From assembly GCA_964525555.1 (NCBI GenBank), contig CAZGHN010000002.1, positions 186,001 through 250,000 of the forward strand: 64,000 bases of DNA, written 5' to 3'. Below are positions 15,848-24,082 of the stretch, piece after piece; position 1 is the first letter of the stretch; each line of letters starts with the position of its first letter. The translations under genes were made by a program, and so were the position numbers. The notes under the pieces are model-generated. The model was not told the DNA's origin. It made no database searches and was given only the letters and a program-made list of their open reading frames with translations. This DNA comes from JAFGHJ01 sp964525555. GTDB taxonomy: Bacteria; Hydrothermota; UBA3072.

Positions 15848-17252
15848 CCTCGGCCCCTTTTAAAAATCCGTCAAATGGGGCAATGTTTTCTACGAGTTTT
15901 ACAATAGAGAGAAGGCCTTTCTCATCAAAAGATTTCCCAATTAACTGGTAGCCGATAGGGAGTTTTCCGATCATTCCCGCTGGCGCGACCACAGCGGGAA
16001 TGCCCGCCAAATTGCCCCCGGCAGTCAATCTATCGGGCACATGCATTCTTATTGGATCGTCGGTTCTCTCTCCTATAGGAAAAGCGGGTGTGGGAGTCGC
16101 CGGAGTCAGAAGATAATCTACTTCTTTAAAAACCTCATTAAATTCCTGTGTAATTAGTCTTCTAATCAAATCTGCTCTTTCATAGTATTCTGCGATAGCT
16201 TCTGAGGAAAGAACAAATGTTCCGACAAGTATTCTTCTTTTTACTTCCGGAAGAAAACCTTTGTCTCTGCTCTTTCTTATCGTGTCGTGAAAGTCTTCTC
16301 CTTTCTCTCGTAGACCATATCTAACTCCATCGTATCTTGCAAGATTTGAAGACGCTTCTGCGTATGAAATTACCTGGTATGTGGGTATAATATAGGCCGT
16401 TGTAGGAAGGGAAACAGATTTAAAGGATATTCCTTCTTTTTCGATTGCTTTTCTGATTTCCATAACTGAAGATAGGACTTCCTCGTCGATTTGTTTGAAG
16501 TATTCTTCGGGTATGCCAATTTTTATATTTTTAGAGGGTCGGATTAAATTACTATAATTGTCAATTTTCTTTTTTGAAGAAGTTGAATCTTTTGGATCAT
16601 AACCGGCTATTACCTCAAGTAAGATTCCCACATCTTCGGCATTTCTGCCTATAATTCCAATCTGGTCAAGTGAAGAACCGAAGGCAACCAGCCCATATCT
16701 TGAGACTCTTCCGTAAGTCGGTTTAAGGCCGGTGAGTCCGCAGTATGAAGCGGGTTGGCGAACAGAGCCGCCAGTATCTGATCCAAGCGAAATAACCGCA
16801 CTACCGCAAGCCACAGCAGCAGCCGATCCGCCGCTTGAACCTCCCGGTACTTTTGTCTTATCAAAAGGATTCTTAGTCGGTCCATAGAAGGACCGTTCTG
16901 TCGAGGAACCCATTCCAAATTCATCGAGATTGGTTTTTCCTATAAATATCCCACCATTTTTCTCGATACGTTCGATAACGGTTGCGGAAAATGGGGGTAT
17001 GAAGCCTTTTAAAACGTTGGAAGCACAAGTCGTAGGAACGTCTTTTATATTTATGTTATCTTTAATTGCAATGGGTATTCCTCTTAATTTACCCTTTGTA
17101 TTTTTCTTTAAGCCTTTTTTTGCGAGTTCCTCTGTTACATTTATATAAGCGTTAAGAGAAGGGTCTATTTTGTTAAGGCATCTCGCTAGAAGATCAGAAG
17201 GTGTTATTTTCCCCTTTTCGAAAAGTTCCTGATACTCAAGAATCGTTTTCAT
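15840..17252 (-). CDS. gatA: Asp/Glu-tRNA amidotransferase subunit A
   Basis: 470 residues. The glutaminase subunit of GatCAB, of the amidase-signature family. The Ser-cisSer-Lys triad motifs are present: IAIKDNIN (Lys), GGSSGGSAAAVACG and SDTGGSVRQPASYCG (Ser pair and oxyanion loop). The length is typical. It overlaps gatC upstream by 17 bases and gatB downstream by 8. Confidence 0.97.
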   Translation of the reverse strand: MKTILEYQELFEKGKITPSDLLARCLNKIDPSLNAYINVTEELAKKGLKKNTKGKLRGIPIAIKDNINIKDVPTTCASNVLKGFIPPFSATVIERIEKNGGIFIGKTNLDEFGMGSSTERSFYGPTKNPFDKTKVPGGSSGGSAAAVACGSAVISLGSDTGGSVRQPASYCGLTGLKPTYGRVSRYGLVAFGSSLDQIGIIGRNAEDVGILLEVIAGYDPKDSTSSKKKIDNYSNLIRPSKNIKIGIPEEYFKQIDEEVLSSVMEIRKAIEKEGISFKSVSLPTTAYIIPTYQVISYAEASSNLARYDGVRYGLREKGEDFHDTIRKSRDKGFLPEVKRRILVGTFVLSSEAIAEYYERADLIRRLITQEFNEVFKEVDYLLTPATPTPAFPIGERTDDPIRMHVPDRLTAGGNLAGIPAVVAPAGMIGKLPIGYQLIGKSFDEKGLLSIVKLVENIAPFDGFLKGAEDE

Positions 17253-17529
17253 TTATCATCCTGTTTATCGTGAAATGATTTTTTGAAGGATCTTTAGTGT
17301 TTGATAATACTTCTTTTACCGACAGAGGTTTTTCTTCTTTATCGCTTCTGAAAGGTAGAGCTTCCGTGCTAAGGTGTGTAGTGTTGGGATTTTCTTTCAC
17401 CTCTACTTCTTGAATTTGTCTAATGTGTTTTATGATTTTATTCAGATCTTCCTGAAGGAGTTTTTCTTCTTCATTGTCTAATTCTATATTTGCAAGCTTA
17501 GAAAGATGTTTTATATCAACTTCTTTCAT
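17236..17529 (-). CDS. gatC: Asp/Glu-tRNA amidotransferase subunit C
   Basis: 97 residues, the small belt-like subunit that wraps and stabilises GatA/GatB. The family pattern is clear: VDIKHLSKLANIELDNEEE at the start, then a long helix, and LPFRSDKE before the C-terminal anchoring segment. ATGA overlap with the helicase gene upstream and a 17-base overlap with gatA downstream. Confidence 0.95.
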   Translation of the reverse strand: MKEVDIKHLSKLANIELDNEEEKLLQEDLNKIIKHIRQIQEVEVKENPNTTHLSTEALPFRSDKEEKPLSVKEVLSNTKDPSKNHFTINRMINENDS

Positions 17530-19586
17530 TTGAAAAACCCCCGCTTTATTTTTTTTGTCATGCCGTTAAATGATATTAATAATTTATCACCGTCTACCAC
17601 ATCCAATACTTCTCCTCTGCCGAATATTGGATGATTTACCCATTTACTTATATTTATATTATCTTTTAGAATATATTGTTTATTCTCATTTATGCCAGGT
17701 GTGTAAGTTTCAATATTGTCAATAACCGAAGGGGGTAGTTCTTTTAAAAATAATGACGGAAGAATACGTCTTCCACTTTCCCACCCCGCGCCGTGCGCCA
17801 AGAAATACGATAAAAATAAATTTTTTCTTGCTCTGGTAATTCCGACGTAAAAAAGACGGCGTTCTTCTTCTATATTGCCTTCTTTAATACTTCTGTAGTG
17901 TGGTAGAAGTCCTTCGCCGATTCCGATTATAAATACTATTTCAAATTCCAACCCTTTGGTGTTATGCAGTGTCATTAAATTAACCGAGTCTGATCTGTTC
18001 CAGTTGTCTATGTCAGTTTTTAATCCTACTTCGGTTAAATATTCTTCCGGAGAATATTTGTCTGTGTTTTCGGTAAATTCATATGCTGCCGAGAGTAATT
18101 CTTGAATATTTTCGATTCTACTTTCGGCTTCTATTGTGTCTTGTTCTTTTAGAATATCGACATATCCTGTTTTATCTACTACTGCGACTATAAGTTCATC
18201 AATACGTTTTATTTTATCAAGATAATTTATAAGACTTACAAATTTGCTTATGTTTATTTCTTGTTCGCTTAATTTACAGCATGCTTCCCATAGGGATATA
18301 TTTTCTTCTTTAGCCGTCATTTCAATTTTTTCTCTTGTTGTTTTTCCTATACCTCTTCTGGGAGTATTCAATATTCTGAAGAAAGAGATTGTATCTTTTT
18401 TGTTTACTATGAATTTTACATAGGAAAGAATATCTTTTATTTCTTTTCTCTGATAGAATTTTACTCCTCCGACTATCACGTATGGAATATTTTCCCTTAG
18501 AAGAGCATCTTCAATTGCTCTCGATTGTGCGTTTGTCCTGTAGGCAATAAGAATATCCTTTCTGCTGAATTTTTTAAGTTGTTTTTTTAATATTTTTATT
18601 AATTTACTGGCTTCTTCTTTTTCTGTAAGACCGGAAAAAAGGGTTACCTTTTCTCCTTCTTCCTTTTCTGTCCAGAGGGTTTTTCCTTTTCTTAAGCGGT
18701 TGTTTTTAACGACAGTCGATGCAACCTCGAGAATTCTCTTTGTAGATCTATAGTTTCTCTCGAGTTTGTATACTTTTGAATTAGGAAAATCATCTTCGAA
18801 ATCGAGAATATTATTTATATCGGCTCCTCTGAAGCCATATATTGATTGATCGTCGTCTCCCACCACAAAGATATCTTTATGTTTCTCTGATAATTTTTTT
18901 AATATCTGATATTGCACGGGATTCGTATCCTGGTATTCATCTACCAATTTATATCTGAACCGGTCATTTAGTTTTTTTCTGATTTCTTTATTTGTATCCA
19001 GAAGTACGTATAGATTAGATAAAAGATCGTCAAAATCCATAGCGTCATTTTCTTTGAGCCGGCGCTGATATTCCTGGTAGATATCTTTAACCAGTTCTGT
19101 TTTATAATTGTAGGGTTTAAATTCGTCTTCATCTATAAGTTTATTTTTGAGATTAGATATGGTGCGTTGAGCATAATATATATTAATTACTTTTTCTTCT
19201 ATGTCTGAATTTTTAATAATATTTTTAATTAGATTCTGTTGGTCCTGGGTATCGTAAATAACAAAATTCTTTGAGTATGATGTGTGAGGGGCAAATTCAC
19301 GAAGAAGACGAGCACATATGGAGTGAAAGGTCCCTATCCATAGTCCTTTTACACGACCTTTTACAAGCTTATATAAGCGCTCTTTCATTTCGTCGGCTGC
19401 TTTATTTGTGAAAGTTACAGCCAGTATATGGTAGGGTTTAACGTCTTTTTGTTCTAAAATGTAGGCTATTCTGTAAGTTATTACTCTTGTTTTGCCACTA
19501 CCGGCCCCGGCTAATACTAGAGCGGGGCCGGTAGTGTGTATAACTGCTTTTTCCTGTTCTTCGTTAAGATCTTTTTTTAAGCTCAA
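17526..19586 (-). CDS. UvrD/PcrA-type 3'-5' superfamily 1A helicase
   Basis: 686 residues, slightly shorter than UvrD/PcrA (about 720). Motifs in order: I AGAGSGKTRVITYRI (about 27-41), Ia AVTFTNKAADEM, II VDEYQDTNP, III GDDDQSIYGFRGAD, IV RNYRST, V LMTLHNTKGLEF, VI EERRLFYVGITRARK. The C-terminal basic tail (WVNHPIFGRGEVLDV) matches the PcrA RNA-polymerase-interaction (Tudor-like) domain. Role: DNA repair and removal of obstacles on DNA. The start is TTG without an obvious Shine-Dalgarno, 40 bases after the ompA-like stop. Confidence 0.92.
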   Translation of the reverse strand: MSLKKDLNEEQEKAVIHTTGPALVLAGAGSGKTRVITYRIAYILEQKDVKPYHILAVTFTNKAADEMKERLYKLVKGRVKGLWIGTFHSICARLLREFAPHTSYSKNFVIYDTQDQQNLIKNIIKNSDIEEKVINIYYAQRTISNLKNKLIDEDEFKPYNYKTELVKDIYQEYQRRLKENDAMDFDDLLSNLYVLLDTNKEIRKKLNDRFRYKLVDEYQDTNPVQYQILKKLSEKHKDIFVVGDDDQSIYGFRGADINNILDFEDDFPNSKVYKLERNYRSTKRILEVASTVVKNNRLRKGKTLWTEKEEGEKVTLFSGLTEKEEASKLIKILKKQLKKFSRKDILIAYRTNAQSRAIEDALLRENIPYVIVGGVKFYQRKEIKDILSYVKFIVNKKDTISFFRILNTPRRGIGKTTREKIEMTAKEENISLWEACCKLSEQEINISKFVSLINYLDKIKRIDELIVAVVDKTGYVDILKEQDTIEAESRIENIQELLSAAYEFTENTDKYSPEEYLTEVGLKTDIDNWNRSDSVNLMTLHNTKGLEFEIVFIIGIGEGLLPHYRSIKEGNIEEERRLFYVGITRARKNLFLSYFLAHGAGWESGRRILPSLFLKELPPSVIDNIETYTPGINENKQYILKDNINISKWVNHPIFGRGEVLDVVDGDKLLISFNGMTKKIKRGFFK

Positions 19587-19626
19587 TTATAAAAAATCGA
19601 GTAGTCAGGTCTATGTTGTTATACCG

Positions 19627-21390
19627 CTATTCTGTCGAAATTACCTTAAATTCAATTCTTCTGTTCTGGCTTCTACCGTCTCTTGTTGTGTTTGAGGCTA
19701 CAGGCTGATATTCTCCATACCCTCTTGCAGTCAGACGTGAAGCAGATATTCCCCTTTGTATGAGATAGTTTCTTACCGATTGGGCTCTTCTTTCAGATAA
19801 GCCCTGATTGTAAGTTTCGCTACCCACTGAGTCTGTATGTCCGCCTATCTCAACGATTACTTTTTCATTGGCTTTTAATACCTGTACTACTTGATCCAGT
19901 ACCGGATATTCAGAAGGAGGAATTACTGCTTGGCCCGAAGCAAAGTTAATGCCTCTTAAAACAATTTTTGTTTCCTTTTCCAGTTTTTGTACAAGTTTTA
20001 CGTTCTTTATTGTGGTTTTTCCGGCGGTTATTTCTACCGGGAAAGTTTCAGGCAGGTAACCATCGGCAGATACACGAATATTATAGGTCCCGGCTTCAAC
20101 TTCTGCTTGGAAAACACCCTGGGTTGGATCAGAGAGTACATTCTGTATTTTGGTGCCCAAGAATTCAATTGTTGCCTGTATAGGTAATCCTTCTCTGAAA
20201 GAACTCACCGTGCCCGAGAAAGCGCCTTTTTCTATCACTTTTTCTTCTTTCCTTAAGACTGTATTAATGTTTATAGTTGAGGAAGCTTTTACGGTAATCG
20301 CAGCTTCTCTTGGTAAATAACCTTCTTTGGAAAGTTCTAAATTGTAGACTCCCGGAAGGAGCTCTATGGTTAATGTCCCGTCTTCTGCAGTATCGTAACT
20401 TAGATTGTTTTCCTTAATTTTTACGGTTGCAACCAGCGGTTCATTTGTTGAAATGTCATTTACTGTTAAAATTATAGTACCTTTTTTAGGTTCTTCCTTC
20501 TTTTTTCTTTCTAATATAGTGCTTTGTAAGGTAAATCCTATTTTATATCTCCATTGACCTTTCTCATTGAACGTAAGGTCGGGAACGAAATCGGTTGAAT
20601 CGTTAAAAACATGATCAACAGCTATATCAAAAGAGAAGCTTCTGGGTACAATGAACCGGATACCAAAAGTTCCGATTAAAGAATCCGGAGCGGGATCTTC
20701 CGGACTAATGTTTACTGCTTCAAAAATAAAACGGGTTAATGGTCCGGCTGCTATCTCAAGACCTCCACCAATACGTAAAATATCGAGTCTGTCGAATGCA
20801 GGGATGGGTCCGGTTTCCTGAGCGCCACCTGTCATAACATAACCCACATTTATATGAGCGAGAAGTGGGTAGATTTCAAAGTCGGTTAAGAAATCGAATG
20901 CTATGTCTGGACTATACTTCACAGAAGGATAGAAAAAGTGTGGCATCCCAATGATTTCGGTTTTATTAGATGGGCCAAAAGGATTAAATGCGGTTCCCAG
21001 GTGGCCTCCAACTAACCATTTAAAGGATTGGTCTGCTTCATCTCTGGATCCGGTAATAGGTATATAGAATTTCAACCCACCGTATAGGTTTTCCCATCCA
21101 AATTCATTATCCACGTTGTCGGGACTAAAAAAAGTATTATCGTAAGCATATTTTCCATATATTGTTGTTCCCATATATATTTCGAGGTAATCTATAATAC
21201 CGTAAGTAAATCCGAATCTTGAATTGGCAGCGATGTGTTTGTATGCTCCGAATTCTTGTATTCCACCGCGGAGGCTTGAATTGAAATTTAAGGTTGCAAA
21301 TGGAAGTGTTCTTGCCGAATAAAGATTGAAAGTTCCGCTGCCCGAATTAAAAGACGAAAAACCTACTAATAAGAGTAATGTTAACGACAT
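19627..21390 (-). CDS. OmpA-family outer-membrane protein with two carboxypeptidase-regulatory/PEGA-like modules
   Basis: 587 residues: short signal peptide (MSLTLLLLVGFSSF), an N-terminal beta-barrel-like region to about 295, two related beta-sandwich modules (about 305-385, with GTIILTVNDIS and GVYNLELSKEGYLPREA; and 390-470, with AGTYNIRVSADGYLPE), and an OmpA C-terminal peptidoglycan-binding domain (about 480-585: INFASGQAVIPPSEYPVLD, GHTDSVGSETYNQGLSERRA). It likely anchors the outer membrane to the cell wall. The ribosome site GGAGGAATAA overlaps the stop of the cNMP-binding gene upstream. Confidence 0.9.
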   Translation of the reverse strand: MSLTLLLLVGFSSFNSGSGTFNLYSARTLPFATLNFNSSLRGGIQEFGAYKHIAANSRFGFTYGIIDYLEIYMGTTIYGKYAYDNTFFSPDNVDNEFGWENLYGGLKFYIPITGSRDEADQSFKWLVGGHLGTAFNPFGPSNKTEIIGMPHFFYPSVKYSPDIAFDFLTDFEIYPLLAHINVGYVMTGGAQETGPIPAFDRLDILRIGGGLEIAAGPLTRFIFEAVNISPEDPAPDSLIGTFGIRFIVPRSFSFDIAVDHVFNDSTDFVPDLTFNEKGQWRYKIGFTLQSTILERKKKEEPKKGTIILTVNDISTNEPLVATVKIKENNLSYDTAEDGTLTIELLPGVYNLELSKEGYLPREAAITVKASSTININTVLRKEEKVIEKGAFSGTVSSFREGLPIQATIEFLGTKIQNVLSDPTQGVFQAEVEAGTYNIRVSADGYLPETFPVEITAGKTTIKNVKLVQKLEKETKIVLRGINFASGQAVIPPSEYPVLDQVVQVLKANEKVIVEIGGHTDSVGSETYNQGLSERRAQSVRNYLIQRGISASRLTARGYGEYQPVASNTTRDGRSQNRRIEFKVISTE

Positions 21391-21888
21391 TTATTCCTCC
21401 TTTTCATTCCATATTTTTTGTAAAAAATTTCTAAATTTAGGGTTTCGTAGAATTGCTCTATTTATATGATAATAAGATTCTAATGAGGTACTTGTACGAG
21501 ATACTCTTTTGCATAGCTCTGTGCATAAGCCTATAGTGAATTCACTTAACAATTTAGGATTGGATTCGCTCATTCTATCAATATCTGCTCGTGTTACTTT
21601 TAACAGTTTTAAATTTGTTAGTGCTTGTACTGAAGCACTGCGGGCTTTCCTTCCGAAAAGTCCCATTTCACCGAAAAAGTTACCTTTTCCAAGAGTGGCG
21701 AGGACGATTTCTTTTTTCCCTCGTTTTAGAAGAACTTTTACTTTGCCTTCAACTATAACAAACATATTATCGCCAGGTTCGCCTTCCTTAACTACGAATT
21801 CCCCTTTGTCTTTTCCTATTAAGGATAATTCTTCAATAAAGGCATTTTTGTCATCTAAATAATCAAGCAAATTTATCCTACCCTCCAA
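21391..21888 (-). CDS. Cyclic-nucleotide-binding domain protein without a DNA-binding domain
   Basis: 165 residues. The whole N-terminal part is one cNMP-binding fold (VVKEGEPGDNMFVIVEGKV, then GNFFGEMGLFGRKARSASV, the phosphate-binding cassette with the Arg and Glu). It ends in about 40 residues of helix and has no helix-turn-helix, so it is not a CRP/FNR transcription factor; it may act through protein contact. The gene starts 22 bases after the tRNA-Lys and directly abuts the ompA-like gene, so all three may share one transcript. Confidence 0.85.
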   Translation of the reverse strand: MEGRINLLDYLDDKNAFIEELSLIGKDKGEFVVKEGEPGDNMFVIVEGKVKVLLKRGKKEIVLATLGKGNFFGEMGLFGRKARSASVQALTNLKLLKVTRADIDRMSESNPKLLSEFTIGLCTELCKRVSRTSTSLESYYHINRAILRNPKFRNFLQKIWNEKEE

Positions 21889-21910
21889 ACGAATAAAATT
21901 TATTATACTC

Positions 21911-21983
21911 TGGGTCGTGAAGGAATCGAACCTTCGACCCCCGGCTTAAAAGGCCGGTGCTCTGCCGATTGAGCTAACGACCC
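21911..21983 (-). tRNA. tRNA-Lys (anticodon TTT)
   Basis: A 73-base cloverleaf on the minus strand: acceptor GGGTCGT pairs with ACGACCC plus discriminator A; D-arm AGCTCAATCGGCAGAGC; anticodon arm CCGGC-CTTTTAA-GCCGG gives TTT; T-arm GGGTCGAAGGTTCGATTCC. CCA is not encoded. A promoter (TTGAAT-16-TATAAT) lies immediately upstream and the cNMP-binding gene starts 22 bases downstream. Confidence 0.97.
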
Positions 21984-21997
21984 TACTGTATTTTATA

Positions 21998-22025
21998 ATT
22001 ATATGAAAATTTTCAAAAAATTCAA
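21998..22025 (-). promoter_or_regulatory. Promoter of tRNA-Lys and probably the downstream cluster
   Basis: Minus strand TTGAAT (22025-22020), 16-base spacer, TATAAT (22003-21998). The predicted start is 5-8 bases before the mature tRNA 5' end. There is no terminator in the 22 bases between tRNA and the next gene, so read-through into the cNMP-binding/ompA/uvrD/gat/uvrA run is possible. Confidence 0.7.
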
Positions 22026-22032
22026 CCCTTGA

Positions 22033-22659
22033 TTATTTACTTTTTATTTTCTTTATAACTATTGAAGCAATTTCATCTTGAATGGTTTTTACTTCTTTTA
22101 AGAGCTTTTTATACTTTGTTTTAGTATTTTTGGCATATTCTTCGCCTTTTAAGAAATTCAAATTTATAAGTACATTGTAGGATGCACTTCTGCAGGCTGA
22201 GAGAGCCAATTCTCCTGCTATCCCTGCGTCGCTAATTGCGTTCAGGTTTCCGATTTTCGTCATTTCAAGGGCTAATTCGGCAGCCCTCTGGCTTTTTTCC
22301 ATTACTTTTATAGGAACTTCTATAGCTTTTTGTGTTGCGTTTTCTATCGCTTCGTACCTTTTTTGTTTTTCTTCTTCTGTTCCTCTGGGCAGACCGAAAG
22401 TTGCCATAAGCTTTGTAAATACTTCCATATCTTCATAGAAAAGAGATAGGAAATCTTCATTAAGCGTTTTTGCATCATCTAAAATCTTTTTAGATTGTTC
22501 CCAATATTCTTCGTATTTTTTCTTCCCGTAAGTTAAGTTCCCTACCATGGAAACGAGAGAGCAAGATATTGCTCCGAGGAGTGCAGCCACGGAACCTCCA
22601 CCCGGTGTAGGTGCATCTGAAGATAGTCTTTCTAAAAAATCAGATAATAAAATATTCAT
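22033..22659 (-). CDS. fchA: Formiminotetrahydrofolate cyclodeaminase
   Basis: 208 residues, all-helical cyclodeaminase family: converts 5-formimino-THF to 5,10-methenyl-THF and ammonia. Signatures: APTPGGGSVAALLGAI (about 16-31) and the central ISDAGIAGELALSACRSASYNV. The length matches stand-alone FchA rather than the fused FTCD of animals. It overlaps the formimidoyltransferase gene by 4 bases, so the two steps of formimino transfer are made together; histidine or purine breakdown genes are not in the window. Confidence 0.92.
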   Translation of the reverse strand: MNILLSDFLERLSSDAPTPGGGSVAALLGAISCSLVSMVGNLTYGKKKYEEYWEQSKKILDDAKTLNEDFLSLFYEDMEVFTKLMATFGLPRGTEEEKQKRYEAIENATQKAIEVPIKVMEKSQRAAELALEMTKIGNLNAISDAGIAGELALSACRSASYNVLINLNFLKGEEYAKNTKTKYKKLLKEVKTIQDEIASIVIKKIKSK

Positions 22660-23678
22660 AATAGCTCCTTTTTTATTTTATATTCAAGGATTTTTTCTTC
22701 TGGCTTGAAAATGGACTTTCCAGAAAGTCCGAGATGAGAAATAGCCGCATCAATTATTTTCTTCTTTAAATTTTTTCCTCTTGGATCTTCCTTTGTTATA
22801 TAAAACTTTCCGGCGGCCAGTATAGCTTCCTCAGGTATTAACCCAACTAATTCACTGCCTGTGACTTCTATTCCAAGAATTTTTGCCTCTTTTTTAATTT
22901 CTTCGAAGAGTATGTGAAGGGGAGTTTTTCTGAAGTTTGTTAGATTTGTGGAAACCTGGGCACAATTTAATTCTTCTATATACCAGCCAATTGCTTTTAC
23001 CTCTTTCAAAGCACCTGGAATTTTGACTGTTTTGCCTCTATCGTTAGTCTTTTCTGTTCCAGATTCTCTGATTTTTTTTGCAATCATATTTGCTATATTT
23101 TTATCTTTTGAGTTAAGATTTATATTAAAAGCAATGAGAAAATCTCGTGCGCCTATAATGCTTGCGCCCGATTTTTCGTTGAATTTTGCTTCTCCATAGT
23201 CCGGTTTCCATTCGGGGTTTTCTAATTTTTCTTTTAGTCCTTCATATTCTCCTTTGCGAATATTGAACAAATCTTTTCTCTTTACGTTTGTTGCCGATTC
23301 TTCATAAAGGTAAACAGGAATTTTAAATTCTTTTGCAATTTTTTCGCCTATGTTTTTTGTGATATTTATACATTCTACCATTGTAACATTATGCACGGGA
23401 ATAAAAGGACACACATCAATTGCTCCTAAACGTGGATGAACGCCTTTGTGTTTTCTCATGTCGATCAGTTCTAAAGCTTTTTTGAATATTCTATAAACTG
23501 CTTTTTCAATAGATTCAGGTTCTCCGGCTAAAGTAAGCACAGTTCTATTTGTTGAGGTCCCTGTGTATATATCAAGAAGGTAGGCTCCGGGAGTGCCTTT
23601 TGCCTCTTCTGCTATGGCATTTATTTTTTCGATATCTTTTCCTTCGGAGATGTTGGGAATACATTCAACAATTTTCAT
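22656..23678 (-). CDS. ftcD: Glutamate formimidoyltransferase
   Basis: 340 residues from the ATG at 23678. Transfers the formimino group from formiminoglutamate to tetrahydrofolate. Family markers: VECIPNISEGKD at the N-terminus, LDIYTGTSTNRTVLTLAG, HKGVHPRLGAIDVCPFIP with the active-site His, and VQ/AQVSTNLTNF-type motif (CAQVSTNLTNFRKTPLH). A GTG at 23732 is in frame but lies outside the family start and upstream of the promoter. No Shine-Dalgarno precedes the ATG; the promoter at 23686-23713 would start the RNA at the ATG itself (leaderless). Confidence 0.93.
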   Translation of the reverse strand: MKIVECIPNISEGKDIEKINAIAEEAKGTPGAYLLDIYTGTSTNRTVLTLAGEPESIEKAVYRIFKKALELIDMRKHKGVHPRLGAIDVCPFIPVHNVTMVECINITKNIGEKIAKEFKIPVYLYEESATNVKRKDLFNIRKGEYEGLKEKLENPEWKPDYGEAKFNEKSGASIIGARDFLIAFNINLNSKDKNIANMIAKKIRESGTEKTNDRGKTVKIPGALKEVKAIGWYIEELNCAQVSTNLTNFRKTPLHILFEEIKKEAKILGIEVTGSELVGLIPEEAILAAGKFYITKEDPRGKNLKKKIIDAAISHLGLSGKSIFKPEEKILEYKIKKELL

Positions 23679-23685
23679 TTTTTTA

Positions 23686-23713
23686 AGAATACGAAAGATG
23701 AATTTAAAGTCAA
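23686..23713 (-). promoter_or_regulatory. Promoter placed for a leaderless ftcD message
   Basis: Minus strand TTGACT (23713-23708), 16-base spacer, TATTCT (23691-23686). Only seven bases separate the -10 from the ATG at 23678, so the transcription start and the start codon should coincide. Confidence 0.6.
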
Positions 23714-23761
23714 GAAGGGAAAATATCGCCACACCATTCCCTACACCGTCACGCCATTGGA

Positions 23762-23908
23762 TTTTCGCTTTTGGCTGTTGGCTAAAAAAATTTTGTATTA
23801 CTTGTAGTAAATCTTAAAATTATGGTGTTGTGTGAGGTATGATTAATGCAAAAAGCAAAACGCGAACAGCTAACAGCCGGTGGTGTTGTGTGCTCTGTGG
23901 ATAAGTTT
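23762..23908 (+). repeat. Composite inverted heptamer element, copy A
   Basis: Left arm CGCTTTTGGCTGTTGGCTA (23766-23784), right arm 23851-23879, whose reverse complement reads GCTGTTA/GCTGTTC/GCGTTTT/GCTTTTT, i.e. the same heptamer words inverted. About 70 bases lie between. A GGTGTTGTGTGCTCTGTGG tail follows. Copy B at 51356-51513 has the same order and a recognisably related middle (TTACTT, then AAAATT, then GTGTGAGG against TTACTTTG, AAAATT, GAGAGAGG), so this is a roughly 150-base dispersed element, not chance. Confidence 0.75.
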
Positions 23909-23909
23909 T

Positions 23910-24014
23910 TTAAATGACAACCCGGATTCCAGCTTTTGCTCATCTGCCGGGCATGGGTATCCACTGGGCTTGTTTGTAGTCGTTATTTAAAAGATTTGTT
24001 ATTACTATGAAAAA
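23910..24014 (-). pseudogene. Decayed 3' end of a TonB-dependent receptor gene
   Basis: Read on the minus strand from 24014, this encodes FFIVITNLLNNDY..QWIPMPGR, a TGA stop where the intact receptor has Trp, then AKAGIRVVI and TAA. It matches the last 33 residues of the receptor ending at 25062 at 25 positions. The receptor's other roughly 560 residues are absent; upstream comes a terminator hairpin and an unrelated gene. Even the downstream context (an CTCTGTGG repeat and TTTTTTAAAT) is similar, so a larger segment was once duplicated. Confidence 0.85.
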
Positions 24015-24047
24015 ACAAAAAGGGCGTTTGTAGACGACCTTTTTGTT
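24014..24047 (-). terminator. Rho-independent terminator of the small secreted-protein gene
   Basis: Arms AACAAAAAGG-G-CGT (24014-24027) and ACG-A-CCTTTTTGTT (24034-24047) form a 13-pair stem with one mismatch and a 6-base loop; on the minus strand a T-run follows. It lies 36 bases after the stop of the gene ending at 24083. Confidence 0.75.
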
Positions 24048-24082
24048 ATGTTAGCAAACTCCTTAGTGGAAATAGTTATCGG

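Noticed and set aside
21391..21888. CRP/FNR-type transcription factor
   Set aside because: Only the cNMP-binding domain is present; there is no helix-turn-helix in the remaining C-terminal residues.
23939..23941. Selenocysteine or stop-codon recoding at the TGA in the receptor relic
   Set aside because: The TGA replaces a Trp in a fragment that lacks more than 90 percent of the gene; simple decay explains it and no SECIS-like structure is seen.
23782..23964. A 60-codon protein on the minus strand
   Set aside because: It runs through the repeat element and the receptor relic in a different frame from the relic's homologous one, and has no ribosome site.
23762..24060. Insertion sequence at the receptor relic
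   Set aside because: No transposase frame, no terminal inverted repeats with target duplications; only short dispersed repeats and a terminator are present.
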